Source: Sporobacter termitidis DSM 10068 (GTDB lineage: Bacteria > Bacillota > Clostridia > Oscillospirales > Oscillospiraceae). Taken from it: DNA of 64,000 bases. Under the pieces are notes generated by a model. The model did not search any database. It saw only the letters and a program-made list of their open reading frames with translations, and was not told the DNA's origin. The position numbers and the translations under genes were made by a program. Within the stretch, counting starts at the first letter, position 1. Each line of letters starts with the position of its first letter. Of the stretch, positions 52,928-61,541 are shown one piece after another. Location: positions 639,083-703,082 of the forward strand of contig NZ_FQXV01000001.1 in assembly GCF_900130065.1 (NCBI RefSeq), in the 5' to 3' direction.

Positions 52928-53203
52928 GTGTATGTGATAGCTGATTTGATAATTGATGAAAATATGTATGGCCACGCTTCGGGAAAGAACAAATCAATCC
53001 CGGTTCATATAGAGCATTATTTTTTTAAGGAAAACGGATCAATTTTCCCGCCGCACTGGCATGAACAGTTTATGCTGATGTATGTCAAACAGGGCGTACT
53101 GCTGCTGCTTGGAAACCAACCCGATTTGCAGGTTTTGTCTTTCATATTGAAATTTTTCAATATATATGATATGCTCCCACATAATGGCATGTATCCGTAT
53201 TAA
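52928..53203 (+). pseudogene. Truncated AraC-family regulator (cupin part only)
   Basis: The 91-residue frame contains IPVHIEHYFFKENGSIFPPHWHEQFMLMYVKQGVLLLLGNQ, the cupin-like ligand-binding opening of AraC-type regulators with its HWH metal-site-like residues. After about residue 66 the sequence leaves the family (LQVLSFILKFFNIYDML), and the helix-turn-helix half is absent. It is followed within 24 bases by the ABC operon. It is probably a decayed regulator of that operon. A GTG at 52928 or 52934 behind TTGAGG is the likely original start. It might still be translated as a short protein. Confidence 0.6.
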
Positions 53204-53226
53204 ATGAAAAAGGAGTCACACATAAT

Positions 53227-54468
53227 TTGATGAAACTAAAAAGAGTTGCCGCTTTATTACTTGCGCTGATCTTAGGCTTTACGTTATTTATTTCCGGCTG
53301 CGGCAGAAATGCGGCGCCGCCTCAGAACCAGAAGGGCTTTGACGCCGTTGTCAGCGCGGCAAAGGGCACCACCGTCAATTTTTATTCCTGGGGCGGAGAC
53401 GAAAAAATCAACAAGTGGATCGACACGGTACTGGCTAAAAACGTTAAAGACAATTATGGCATCACTTTAAAACGCATACCGATGGACGACACCCAAACCG
53501 CAATCACCAAGCTGATGGACGAGAAGCAATCGGGCGTGGACAAGGGCTCGATCGACATGCTCTGGGTCAATGGCGAAAACTTCTATACAGCCAAGGAAAA
53601 CGGCCTGTTTTACGGCCCGTTTACGGCCGAGCTTCCCAACTTTCAGAAATACATAGACCAGGATTCGGATGATATAAAATATGATTTCGGCGTTACCGTC
53701 GATGGTATGGAAGCGCCGTATGCCAAGGCCCAGTTCGTATTTATCAATGATTCTTCCGTTACCCCGGAAACGCCGAAAAACGCCCAGGAGCTCTTGGAGT
53801 ATGCCAAAAAATATAAGGGCAAGGTGACTTATCCCGCGCCGCCTGATTTCACCGGCAGCGTATTTGTCCGCCAGATCATCTATGATGTCGTGGGTTATGA
53901 CAAAGTCAATGCCGCCGGAACGGATAAAGAAAAAATTAAAGCGGCCATCCAGCCGGCTATGGATTATTTAAAGGAGCTCAAGCCCTACTTATGGAAAGAG
54001 GGCAAAACCTATCCGGCTTCCAGCGGACAGCTGGATAATATGTTTGCCGACGGCGAGGTTGTAATGGATATGAATTATGATCCCAACACCGTGGCCGCGA
54101 TGATCGACAAAGGTACGGTAAAGGATACGGCCCGGGATTTTATCTTTGACAAAGGCATGATCGGAAACACCAGCTTTCTTGCGATCCCCGCCAATGCGCC
54201 CAATAAGGAAGGGGCCATGGCCGTTATTAACGCCATTTTGACGCCGGAGCTGCAGGCTTCCAAATATGACCCGTCGAACTGGGGCGCGCTGCCTGTCCTG
54301 GATAATAACAAGCTCAGCGACAGTGAAAAACAGCTATTTGACAAAATCCCGCTGGGTAAAGGCGTTATTCCCCAATCGACGCTGTTAAGCAAGCGCCAGC
54401 CGGAATTGCCCGCCAGTGTCGTGCCGATCATCGAGGAGATCTGGCAGTCCGAAATACCGAACAAATAA
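53227..54468 (+). CDS. YnjB-like ABC transporter substrate-binding lipoprotein
   Basis: The 413-residue protein has a lipoprotein signal peptide ending in the lipobox LFISGCG (cysteine near residue 25). The family pattern follows: TTVNFYSWGGDEKINKWIDTVLAK near the N-terminus, then IDMLWVNGENFYTAKENGLFYGPF and WGALPVLDNNKLSD, as in COG4134 (YnjB), a branch of the bacterial type-1/2 binding proteins. A TTG start (53227) lies ten bases after AGGAG; an ATG follows directly. It is the first gene of a five-gene operon with two permeases, an ATPase and a nucleoside hydrolase. The ligand is unknown; the hydrolase suggests a nucleoside or N-glycoside. Confidence 0.85.
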   Translation: MMKLKRVAALLLALILGFTLFISGCGRNAAPPQNQKGFDAVVSAAKGTTVNFYSWGGDEKINKWIDTVLAKNVKDNYGITLKRIPMDDTQTAITKLMDEKQSGVDKGSIDMLWVNGENFYTAKENGLFYGPFTAELPNFQKYIDQDSDDIKYDFGVTVDGMEAPYAKAQFVFINDSSVTPETPKNAQELLEYAKKYKGKVTYPAPPDFTGSVFVRQIIYDVVGYDKVNAAGTDKEKIKAAIQPAMDYLKELKPYLWKEGKTYPASSGQLDNMFADGEVVMDMNYDPNTVAAMIDKGTVKDTARDFIFDKGMIGNTSFLAIPANAPNKEGAMAVINAILTPELQASKYDPSNWGALPVLDNNKLSDSEKQLFDKIPLGKGVIPQSTLLSKRQPELPASVVPIIEEIWQSEIPNK

Positions 54469-54476
54469 ATATCTTT

Positions 54477-54534
54477 AGGGGATACCCTGCCAGCCCGTCG
54501 GACCGTTTCTTTTCGTGTTGGCAGGGTTTCCCCT
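54477..54534 (+). other. Intercistronic stem-loop after the binding-protein gene
   Basis: AGGGGATACCCTGCCA and TGGCAGGGTTTCCCCT pair with one internal mismatch around a long loop. There is no U-tract and the operon continues 18 bases later. Such hairpins often stabilise the upstream mRNA so that the binding protein is made in excess; that role is inferred. Confidence 0.6.
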
Positions 54535-54551
54535 CAAATAAAGGATTTAGA

Positions 54552-55430
54552 ATGAGCTATTCCAAATTGAAAATATGCCTGATGCTTCTCCCCTTGAGCA
54601 TTCTTATGGCCGTCTTCTTTATCGGCCTTATAAACGGCGTGATGGAGAGCTTTGGGGTTTTCCCGGCAGCCGGGCTGACGAAACTGACATTTTCTTATTA
54701 TCAGGAGGTTTTTCAGGACAGCGGTCTTACCGCTTCCCTGCTGCTCAGCCTGTATATCTCCCTGACCGCCTCGGTTTTTGCCGTTGCGGCCGGGGTCCTT
54801 GTCAGCACGGCGGCGACAGTCGGCGGCTTGGCCAGGAGTAAATTTTTTCAGATCGTCAAGCTCCCGGTGATTGTCCCGCATACTGTCTGCGCGCTGCTGA
54901 TGCTGAATCTGTTTTCCCAAAGCGGTTTGCTGGCGAGAATCGCGTTTCAAATAGGTTTAATTCAGAACCAGGAAGAATTTTTATCCATTATGTTCGACAA
55001 AAATTCCTTCGGTATTATCCTGGCTTATTTGTGGAAAGAGATTCCTTTCGTCATATTGGTCGTCGTCACTGTTATGGCCAATATCAACGGGTCCCTTGGC
55101 GAGGCGGCGCAAAATCTGGGCGCGTCCAAATGGAAGGTTTTCATAAATGTCACCCTCCCCCTCTGCCTGCCTTCTATAGCGACTTCATTTATTATAATTT
55201 TTGCCTATTCCTTTGGGGCATATGAGTTGCCGTTTTTGTTAGGCGCCACCCAGCCGAAAGCTCTGCCGGTCCAGGCTTATGTGGAATATATATATCCCGA
55301 TCTGGCGCACCGGCCGTACGCGATGGTACTGAACAGCATCATGATCGTTTTTACAGTTTTTATATCTTATTTCTATTACAGGCTGGAGAGCAGGCTTAAA
55401 AGGACGGGGGGCAAGAATGAACCGGCTTAA
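54552..55430 (+). CDS. ABC transporter permease (YnjC-like, first subunit)
   Basis: The 292 residues contain about six membrane helices and a BPD-type permease loop, EAAQNLGASKWKVFINVTLPLCLPSI (the EAA motif that contacts the ATPase). In E. coli YnjC the two permease halves are fused in one 511-residue protein; here they are separate genes overlapping by 14 bases, so this one corresponds to the N-terminal half. It forms the membrane channel with the next gene's product. The start ATG at 54552 is preceded by AAAGGAT. Confidence 0.85.
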   Translation: MSYSKLKICLMLLPLSILMAVFFIGLINGVMESFGVFPAAGLTKLTFSYYQEVFQDSGLTASLLLSLYISLTASVFAVAAGVLVSTAATVGGLARSKFFQIVKLPVIVPHTVCALLMLNLFSQSGLLARIAFQIGLIQNQEEFLSIMFDKNSFGIILAYLWKEIPFVILVVVTVMANINGSLGEAAQNLGASKWKVFINVTLPLCLPSIATSFIIIFAYSFGAYELPFLLGATQPKALPVQAYVEYIYPDLAHRPYAMVLNSIMIVFTVFISYFYYRLESRLKRTGGKNEPA

Positions 55431-56274
55431 AGCTGATAAATCTGCGTTCGTTCCGACAAAAACAGGAAAAAAAAGGCATCGATTATCCCGGGCCTTGATC
55501 TGTTTGAGTTATTTTTTAGTCCTGTTTCCGCTGTTGATTTTATTTGTCTGGAGCTTTACCGGCAGGTGGTCCTGGCCGCATCTACTGCCGGAAACGTTTT
55601 CCGCCAGGGCTCTGGGCGAATTGTTCGGCGGATATTCCGGGGCCGTTCAGGTATTGCTTTCGAGTATCCTGCTGTCCACGGCCGTGGCCCTTATCGCCAT
55701 TGCGGTCAGCGTCCCTGCCGCCAGAGCGATCGTCCTGACAGCTTTTTGGGGAAAGGACTTCCTGAAATTTATCGTCCTCCTGCCGGTGATCGTTCCGGCC
55801 ACAGCGTTTGCCATGGGCGTACATATGCTTTTTATAAGAGTTGGCTTAAGCGACACCGTCGTCGGGGTCATCCTCATTCATATCATTTTGTGCCTGCCGT
55901 ATACGGTCAGGATAATGTCCGAGGTGACGGCGGCCACAGGAGACAGGCTGGAGGCGCAGGCGCGGGTATTGGGGGCGTCGCCGAAGAAAACCCTTATCAG
56001 TATTACCTTCCCGCTGGCCATGCCCGGCATCATTTCCGCTTTTTGCATGGCGTTTATCGTCTCTTTCAGCCAATATTTCGTGACCCTGTTGATCGGCGGG
56101 GGGACTGTCACAACCTATGCAATGTTTATGTTCCCGTATATCCAAAGCGGAGACAGGACCATTGCGGCGGCCTACAGCCTCTTGTTTGTTCTATCAACGC
56201 TGCTGGTGTTTATCGTGCTTGAGCGCCGGATAAAGAAATACTACAATATCGAAGATGTATTTTTCTTCAGTTGA
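55417..56274 (+). CDS. ABC transporter permease (YnjC-like, second subunit)
   Basis: The 285 residues have about six membrane helices and the loop LEAQARVLGASPKKTLISITFPLAMPGI, the second EAA motif of the pair. It begins inside the preceding permease gene (14-base overlap), which indicates coupled translation and an obligate heterodimer. The basic N-terminus (residues 1-25) is cytoplasmic. The ATPase gene follows after 12 bases. Confidence 0.85.
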   Translation: MNRLKADKSAFVPTKTGKKRHRLSRALICLSYFLVLFPLLILFVWSFTGRWSWPHLLPETFSARALGELFGGYSGAVQVLLSSILLSTAVALIAIAVSVPAARAIVLTAFWGKDFLKFIVLLPVIVPATAFAMGVHMLFIRVGLSDTVVGVILIHIILCLPYTVRIMSEVTAATGDRLEAQARVLGASPKKTLISITFPLAMPGIISAFCMAFIVSFSQYFVTLLIGGGTVTTYAMFMFPYIQSGDRTIAAAYSLLFVLSTLLVFIVLERRIKKYYNIEDVFFFS

Positions 56275-56286
56275 ATTGAGGGCAGA

Positions 56287-57309
56287 ATGGACTATTTTTC
56301 AATAAGCAAGCTGCATGTCGCCTTGGGCGGCTGCAGTATTTTAAAAGGCATTGATTTTGAGGTTAAAAAAGGAGAGCTTGTATCCCTGCTTGGCCCGTCC
56401 GGCTGCGGGAAAAGCACGCTGCTGAAGACCACGGCAGGGCTGATCGCGCCGGAGCAAGGGGAAATCCATATCAACGCCATCAGGGTAAACAATGTGCCGC
56501 CGGAAAAACGCGGGGCCGTCATTGTCTTTCAGGATTTGCGCCTCTTTCCGCATCTGAACGTCGCCGAAAACATAGAGTTCGGACTGAAAATGAAAGGAAT
56601 CCAGAAGGAAGAACGCTGTGCAACTGTAACGCGAATGTTGGACAAGGTCGGTCTTTCCGGTTACGAGAAACGGAAGATTCACGAGCTTTCCGGCGGCCAG
56701 CAGCAAAGGGTCGCTTTGGCCAGGGCGCTGGCCGGGAAGCCGGAGCTGCTGCTGCTGGACGAGCCTTTTTCCAGTCTGGACAATCATTTGCGCCAGAAAA
56801 TGAGAGAGCTCGTGCTGGCGCTGCACCGTGAATTGAATTTAACGACGGTCCTGGTCACCCACGATCAGGAGGAGGCTTTAATGCTGTCCGACAGGGTCGC
56901 AGTGATGCTGAACGGCCAAATCGTGCAGTTCGATACGCCGAAGAATATTTACGAATTTCCGTCAAGCCCGGAGGTCGCGGACTACTTCGGCGACATGAAT
57001 TATATTGAAGGCACCGTGAAAAACGGCTGTTTCACAGGTCCTGCACCGCTGCTTCCTGAAAGGCTTGAGGTACCGCTGGAGGACGGCGACTATTTATTGA
57101 TGATAAAACCGCATCTGATCCGGCTCAGGAAAGAGCCGGGGCCATGGAACGTCACATCCGTCGGTTATCTCGGTGGACGGTCACAACTCCGGGTTTCCTG
57201 TGATCGGACGGCGCTGCGTTTCGTTTCGAACGGGGATATTGGTATTACGGCCGGAGACGCTGTGGCAATCGATATAGATTACCGCAAGGGGATTTTTTAT
57301 AAAAAGTAA
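56287..57309 (+). CDS. ABC transporter ATP-binding protein (YnjD/PotA-like)
   Basis: The 340-residue protein has Walker A GPSGCGKST (36-44), Q-loop FQDLRLFPHL, signature LSGGQQQRVALARAL, Walker B LLLLDEPFSSLD and switch VTHDQEEA. A C-terminal extension of about 100 residues (GTVKNGCFTG...YLLMIKPHLIRL...VGYLGGRSQLRVSC) has the strand pattern of a TOBE regulatory domain, as in spermidine, iron or thiamine importers. It energises the two permeases encoded upstream. The ATG follows GAGGGCAG. Confidence 0.9.
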   Translation: MDYFSISKLHVALGGCSILKGIDFEVKKGELVSLLGPSGCGKSTLLKTTAGLIAPEQGEIHINAIRVNNVPPEKRGAVIVFQDLRLFPHLNVAENIEFGLKMKGIQKEERCATVTRMLDKVGLSGYEKRKIHELSGGQQQRVALARALAGKPELLLLDEPFSSLDNHLRQKMRELVLALHRELNLTTVLVTHDQEEALMLSDRVAVMLNGQIVQFDTPKNIYEFPSSPEVADYFGDMNYIEGTVKNGCFTGPAPLLPERLEVPLEDGDYLLMIKPHLIRLRKEPGPWNVTSVGYLGGRSQLRVSCDRTALRFVSNGDIGITAGDAVAIDIDYRKGIFYKK

Positions 57310-57329
57310 CCATTGTAAAGGAACGACGA

Positions 57330-58205
57330 ATGGCAAAAAAAGTTATCTATGACTGCGACAACACCATGGGCGTATTTGATTGTGACGTCGACGACGGCCT
57401 GGCGCTCATTTATCTCCTGGGAAAAGAGCGCATTGAATTGTGCGGCATCACGACGACGTATGGCAACAGCGACATTGACACCGTATATAAAAATACAGAC
57501 TTAATGCTTCGCGAATTGGGGCGGACAGACATTCCCCTGCTCAGGGGCTGCCCCGGAAAAGGACACCTGCAAAGCGAGGCCGCGGAATATCTGGTGCAAA
57601 CAGCCAAAGCGCACAAGGGCGATATCTCCATACTGGCCACCGGCTCGCTGACAAATTTATATTCAGCCTGTCAGCTGGATCGGGACTTTTTTGATTATAC
57701 GGCCGAAATTGTCCTGATGGGCGGCATTACGGAGGAATTGACTATAAACGGCCGGATATTGGACGAACTGAATTTTTCCTGCGATCCCGCCGCGGCGGAC
57801 TGCGTGCTTCGCAGCGGGAAGGCTTCGAGCATTACGGGAAACAACTGCCTCAAAGCCTATTTTACGGTGAATGAATTCCGGCAAAGGCTTGAAGGGAACA
57901 GCAGGCCGATAGCCCGGTATATCTTTGACAAATGCTTTTACTGGTTTGAAAATATGACGCGGAGATTCAATATCGACGGTTTCTACAATTGGGACGTGGT
58001 TGCGGCGGCCTACCTGGCCGAACCGGGTTTATTTAAGGACAATCCGCAGTATCTTACGTCCGGTCCGCAGCAGCTAAAGAGCGGTATATTAAATTTTGGC
58101 GGCAAGGAAGCGCGTCGTGCTATTGTCAATCTGCCCGAAATCGACGATCCGGTTTTATTTGCCGAGGATGTCTATAAGTCCTGGCTGGAAGTTAAAATAC
58201 GATAG
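57330..58205 (+). CDS. Nucleoside hydrolase (inosine-uridine preferring family)
   Basis: The 291-residue protein has the calcium-binding aspartate cluster DCDVDDGLAL (residues 18-27), the family DxDxxxDD region; a second DCDN (8-11) precedes it. The downstream ILATGSLTNLY and LMGGITEEL strands are typical, and NWDVVAAAYLAEPGLF supplies the later conserved Asp. The enzyme cleaves the N-glycosidic bond of ribonucleosides to base and ribose in the cytoplasm. It is the last gene of the YnjBCD-like operon (20-base gap), so the transporter may import a nucleoside or related N-riboside that is then hydrolysed. The first Asp cluster is arranged slightly differently from the textbook DTDPGIDD, so substrate range is uncertain. 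Confidence 0.85.
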   Translation: MAKKVIYDCDNTMGVFDCDVDDGLALIYLLGKERIELCGITTTYGNSDIDTVYKNTDLMLRELGRTDIPLLRGCPGKGHLQSEAAEYLVQTAKAHKGDISILATGSLTNLYSACQLDRDFFDYTAEIVLMGGITEELTINGRILDELNFSCDPAAADCVLRSGKASSITGNNCLKAYFTVNEFRQRLEGNSRPIARYIFDKCFYWFENMTRRFNIDGFYNWDVVAAAYLAEPGLFKDNPQYLTSGPQQLKSGILNFGGKEARRAIVNLPEIDDPVLFAEDVYKSWLEVKIR

Positions 58206-58286
58206 CTCCCGGTTTTTCAGTAAAGCCGGAGAAGTGCAGGAAGAGTCATTATCGCCGGCTGTGCCGGTAATATTCTCTGACAAAAA

Positions 58287-58316
58287 AGAGCGGAGTACGT
58301 TTTTCGTACTCCGCTC
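58287..58316 (+). terminator. Hairpin ending the importer/hydrolase operon
   Basis: GAGCGGAGTACG and CGTACTCCGCTC form a perfect 12-bp stem with a TTTTT-containing loop. It lacks a clear U-tract on the plus strand, but lies between two operons and is followed by a new promoter. Confidence 0.6.
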
Positions 58317-58346
58317 TCGATGTTTTGTGGAACAGCTGCATGGTAC

Positions 58347-58375
58347 TTGACAAAAACGGGCGGGGATGTTAATCT
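58347..58375 (+). promoter_or_regulatory. Promoter of the siderophore/heme importer operon
   Basis: TTGACA (58347-58352), 17 bases and TAATCT (58370-58375) with an extended-10 TGT just upstream form a strong sigma-A promoter. Transcription would begin at or just before the palindrome at 58381. Confidence 0.75.
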
Positions 58376-58380
58376 GTCAA

Positions 58381-58400
58381 ATGTTAGAGCGCTCTAACAT
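58381..58400. promoter_or_regulatory. 20-bp perfect palindromic operator
   Basis: ATGTTAGAGCGCTCTAACAT is its own reverse complement over all 20 bases and starts five bases downstream of the -10 element, the ideal place for a repressor. The central GAGCGCTC resembles LacI- or TetR-type sites and not the A/T-rich Fur consensus. The regulator is not encoded next to it. Confidence 0.8.
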
Positions 58401-58435
58401 ACATAAGCATTACAGTGTTCAAAAGGAGTCAATTT

Positions 58436-59515
58436 ATGACGTTTAAAAAAATGGCGGGTCTAACCCTGGCAATCGCTTTATCCATCATCTTAACCGCGTG
58501 CGCCGGCACCACGGCGGATACGTCCGGGAATGACGGGACGGCCAATGCGGAAGTCTCGGCGACGCCTTCGGATGCTTCGGGCGCCACGCCGTCGTCCGAA
58601 GCGGAATATCCCATAACCATAAAGCACGCGTTCGGCGAAACCGTTATCAAAAGCAAGCCGCAGAAAATCGCGACCATTTCCTGGGGAAACCAGGATGTGC
58701 CGCTGGCATTGGGCGTGGTTCCCGTCGGCGTCTCGGAGGCCAATTACGGCGTACCCGACGGCAGCCGCTTATTGCCCTGGACGGCGGAAGGCTTTAAAAA
58801 GCTGGGCGTGGAGAACCCCGTCCTTTTTAACGATACCGACGGCCTGGATTTCGAGGCGATCAGCGACGTCCAGCCCGATGTCATCCTCGCGGCATATTCC
58901 GGAATGACCCAGGACGAATATAATTTATTAAGCGCAATCGCTCCCGTGGTTCCGTATCCGACCCTGGCGTGGCAGACGCTCTGGCGCGACCAGATCATCA
59001 TGGACGCCACGGGCATGGGCATGAAAGCGGAGGGCGAGCAGCTGGTCGCGGACCTGGAAAAGCTGATTGCGGAAAAAGTCTCCGCGTACCCCCAGATTGC
59101 CGGGAAAAGCGCCGCCTTCTTTTATTTTAATCCCTCGGATTTAGGCAAGTTCTATGTCTATCTCCCCACAGATCCCCGGGCGGCTTATTTGACCGATCTG
59201 GGAATGAAAGTGCCCGATAGTGTATTGAACCTGGCGAAGGACTCCGCAAGCTTTGCCATCGAGCTCAGCGCGGAAAATGCCGACATGTTAAAGGATGTCG
59301 ATATTATCATCGCTTACGGCGACGCCTCCTTGCTGCAAAGCCTGCAGGCCGACCCCCTTACAGGAACGATCCCGGCCGTCCAGCGGGGTTCCGTGGCGCT
59401 TTTTGAGGACGGCTCATCGCTGGCCGCAGCCGGCACGCCCAGCGCCCTTTCCATCCCCGCAACCATCGACGACTACCTGAGCGTCATCGGAGCAGCCGCC
59501 GATAAAGCAAAATGA
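58436..59515 (+). CDS. Iron-siderophore/heme ABC transporter substrate-binding lipoprotein
   Basis: The 359 residues begin at ATG 58436, behind AAAAGGAG; an in-frame GTG at 58415 lies upstream of the ribosome site. The signal peptide ends in the lipobox LTACA. After an Ala/Ser/Asp-rich linker the FhuD/FepB-type fold appears: YPITIKHAFGETVI, KPQKIATISWGNQDVPLALG, PVGVSEANYG, and DVQPDVILAAYSGMTQDEYNLL. These class III binding proteins present ferric siderophores, heme or cobalamin to FecCD permeases. The metal complex is unknown. It is the first gene of a four-gene operon whose ORFs overlap by ATGA junctions. Confidence 0.9.
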   Translation: MTFKKMAGLTLAIALSIILTACAGTTADTSGNDGTANAEVSATPSDASGATPSSEAEYPITIKHAFGETVIKSKPQKIATISWGNQDVPLALGVVPVGVSEANYGVPDGSRLLPWTAEGFKKLGVENPVLFNDTDGLDFEAISDVQPDVILAAYSGMTQDEYNLLSAIAPVVPYPTLAWQTLWRDQIIMDATGMGMKAEGEQLVADLEKLIAEKVSAYPQIAGKSAAFFYFNPSDLGKFYVYLPTDPRAAYLTDLGMKVPDSVLNLAKDSASFAIELSAENADMLKDVDIIIAYGDASLLQSLQADPLTGTIPAVQRGSVALFEDGSSLAAAGTPSALSIPATIDDYLSVIGAAADKAK

Positions 59516-60510
59516 AATCCACGAAATTCATCCTGCTGATAAGCGCTTTTGCCGTTGGTGCTCTGCTGTGTGTCTTTGCTTCGCTGGCGCTCGGTTCGCG
59601 AAATGTCGGGCTTGGTGAAATTATACGCGCCTTGTTCCATGCCGACAGCGGAGGGTTCGACACGCTGGTCGTTCACGAGCGTATACCAAGAACTGTTTTC
59701 AGCATTATCGCCGGAGCTTCCCTCGGGGTCTCCGGCGCTCTGATGCAGGCGGTCACCCGCAATCCGATCGCGGACCCCAGTATTTTAGGGGTGAACACCG
59801 GCGCGTCCCTGTTTGTGGTGAGCGGAATCGCGTTTCTGCATATCGACACGGCGGGCGAATATATCTGGTTGGCACTGGCGGGCGCCGCGGTGACTGCCGT
59901 TTTTGTCTATAGAATAGGCTCCATGGGGTATGGCGGCGCAACGCCCATAAAGCTGGCGTTGGCGGGCGCGGCGACGAGCGCCGCTTTATCGTCCCTGGTC
60001 GGCGCCGTGCTCCTGCCCAGAACGGATGTGATGAACGCCTTCCGCTTCTGGCAGGTGGGCAGCGTCAGCGGCGCCACCTGGGGCGGCATCCTGACGGTGT
60101 CCCCGTTTCTGGCCGCCGGATTGCTCATCGGGCTTCTGTCCGCGCCCGCGTTGAACGCCTTGGCCTTGGGCGACGATATGGCAACGGGCCTGGGCGTACG
60201 GACCCGAATGGTCAGAATCATGGGCGCGGCGTCGGGAGTTCTGCTTTGCGGCGCGACAACGGCCCTGGCAGGGCCCATCGGTTTTGTGGGGCTGATGATT
60301 CCCCACGCCGTGCGGCTGATCTGCGGGACAAACATGCTGTACATATTGCCCCTGTCCGCCTTAGGCGGCGCCATTCTTTTAACGGCCTCGGACATCATAG
60401 GCCGGCTCATTGGAAGTCCCGGCGAGCTGGAGGCCGGGATCGTGACGGCTTTTTTCGGCGCGCCTATTCTGATACTGATCGCCAGGAGAGCAAAGGTCCG
60501 TTCATTATGA
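59512..60510 (+). CDS. FecCD-family iron-complex ABC permease, subunit 1
   Basis: The 332 residues contain about ten membrane helices and the family signatures LVVHERIPRTVFSIIAGASLGVSGALMQAVTRNPIADPSILGVNTGAS and GPIGFVGLMIPHAVRLI. They match BtuC/FhuB-type permeases. Its ATG overlaps the stop of the binding protein gene, and its stop overlaps the start of the second permease. With that partner it forms the translocation channel. Confidence 0.93.
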   Translation: MKSTKFILLISAFAVGALLCVFASLALGSRNVGLGEIIRALFHADSGGFDTLVVHERIPRTVFSIIAGASLGVSGALMQAVTRNPIADPSILGVNTGASLFVVSGIAFLHIDTAGEYIWLALAGAAVTAVFVYRIGSMGYGGATPIKLALAGAATSAALSSLVGAVLLPRTDVMNAFRFWQVGSVSGATWGGILTVSPFLAAGLLIGLLSAPALNALALGDDMATGLGVRTRMVRIMGAASGVLLCGATTALAGPIGFVGLMIPHAVRLICGTNMLYILPLSALGGAILLTASDIIGRLIGSPGELEAGIVTAFFGAPILILIARRAKVRSL

Positions 60511-61541
60511 CTGAAAATAATCTTAATATTGTAAAAGCGGGCTTTCACAAAAGAAAGGTCCGTTTCATAACCGTGACAGCCATTCTGGCTGTTTTGACGC
60601 TGCTGCTTTGCGGCGGCATGCTTTACCTGGGGAACACCCGGTATTCCCCCGAGACGATCGTCCGCGTTCTTTTGGGCGAGCAGATCAGCGGCGCCGCCTT
60701 TGCCGTGGGCACACTGCGGCTGCCCCGGATGCTCTCCGGACTTTTGGCGGGGATGGCGTTTGGCATGGCGGGAAACACCTTTCAGACGATGCTCAGAAAT
60801 CCTCTGGCAAGTCCGGACATCATCGGCGTCACGTCCGGCTCCAGCGTGGCGGCCGTCTTCTGCATCCTCGTTTTGAACGTCAGCGGAAATTCTGTTTCCA
60901 TGGCCGCGGTAATCTCGGGGCTGGCTGTGGCACTTTTGATATACACACTCTCCCGGGGCGGCAGCTTTTCCGGGGGGCGGCTGATTCTGATCGGCATCGG
61001 CATCCAGGCCATGCTGAGCGCGGTAATATCATATTTGCTGCTGAGAGCGAATCAGTACGATGTGCCGGCGGCGCTCCGGTGGCTCAGCGGCAGCTTAAAC
61101 GGCATGCAGATGAAAAATATCCCTGGGCTCCTTGTCGTCGTGCTGGTATTCGGATGCGTGCTGATTCTGCTGGGGCGGCGGCTGAAAATCCTTGAGCTGG
61201 GGGAGCAGTTCGCCATAACCCTGGGTTTAAAAACAGACCGGGTACGGCTGCTCCTGGTTTTAAGCGCCGTTTTCCTGATCGCCTATGCAACCGCGGTGAC
61301 GGGCCCGATTGCCTTTGTCGCCTTTCTGGCGGGCCCCATCGCGGGCAGGCTGACGGGCACGGGCTTCTCCAATGTGGTGCCGGCCGGCCTGACGGGCGCG
61401 GCCATGGTGCTTTTGGCCGATATCGCGGGGCAGTTTGCTTTTGATACCCGTTTTCCTGTGGGGATCATCACGGGAATCCTGGGCGCGCCATATCTTCTGT
61501 ATTTATTGATACGCATGAATCGAACCGGAGGAGCCGCATGA
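60507..61541 (+). CDS. FecCD-family iron-complex ABC permease, subunit 2
   Basis: The start is ATG 60507, overlapping the upstream TGA; the frame is open further upstream, but that part lies within the other permease. The 344 residues show about nine to ten membrane helices. RLPRMLSGLLAGMAFGMAGNTFQTMLRNPLASPDIIGVTSGSSVAA is the gate signature and GPIAFVAFLAGPIAGRLTG the coupling-loop region. It lacks the exact IPHxVR of its partner, so the two permeases are diverged and form a heterodimer. It overlaps the ATPase gene by 4 bases. Confidence 0.93.
   Translation: MTENNLNIVKAGFHKRKVRFITVTAILAVLTLLLCGGMLYLGNTRYSPETIVRVLLGEQISGAAFAVGTLRLPRMLSGLLAGMAFGMAGNTFQTMLRNPLASPDIIGVTSGSSVAAVFCILVLNVSGNSVSMAAVISGLAVALLIYTLSRGGSFSGGRLILIGIGIQAMLSAVISYLLLRANQYDVPAALRWLSGSLNGMQMKNIPGLLVVVLVFGCVLILLGRRLKILELGEQFAITLGLKTDRVRLLLVLSAVFLIAYATAVTGPIAFVAFLAGPIAGRLTGTGFSNVVPAGLTGAAMVLLADIAGQFAFDTRFPVGIITGILGAPYLLYLLIRMNRTGGAA

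Noticed and set aside
53227-54468. Maltose-type sugar-binding protein
   Set aside because: Overall size and lipobox fit, but the NFYSWGGDEKINKW opening and linkage to YnjC-like permeases and a nucleoside hydrolase fit COG4134 better.
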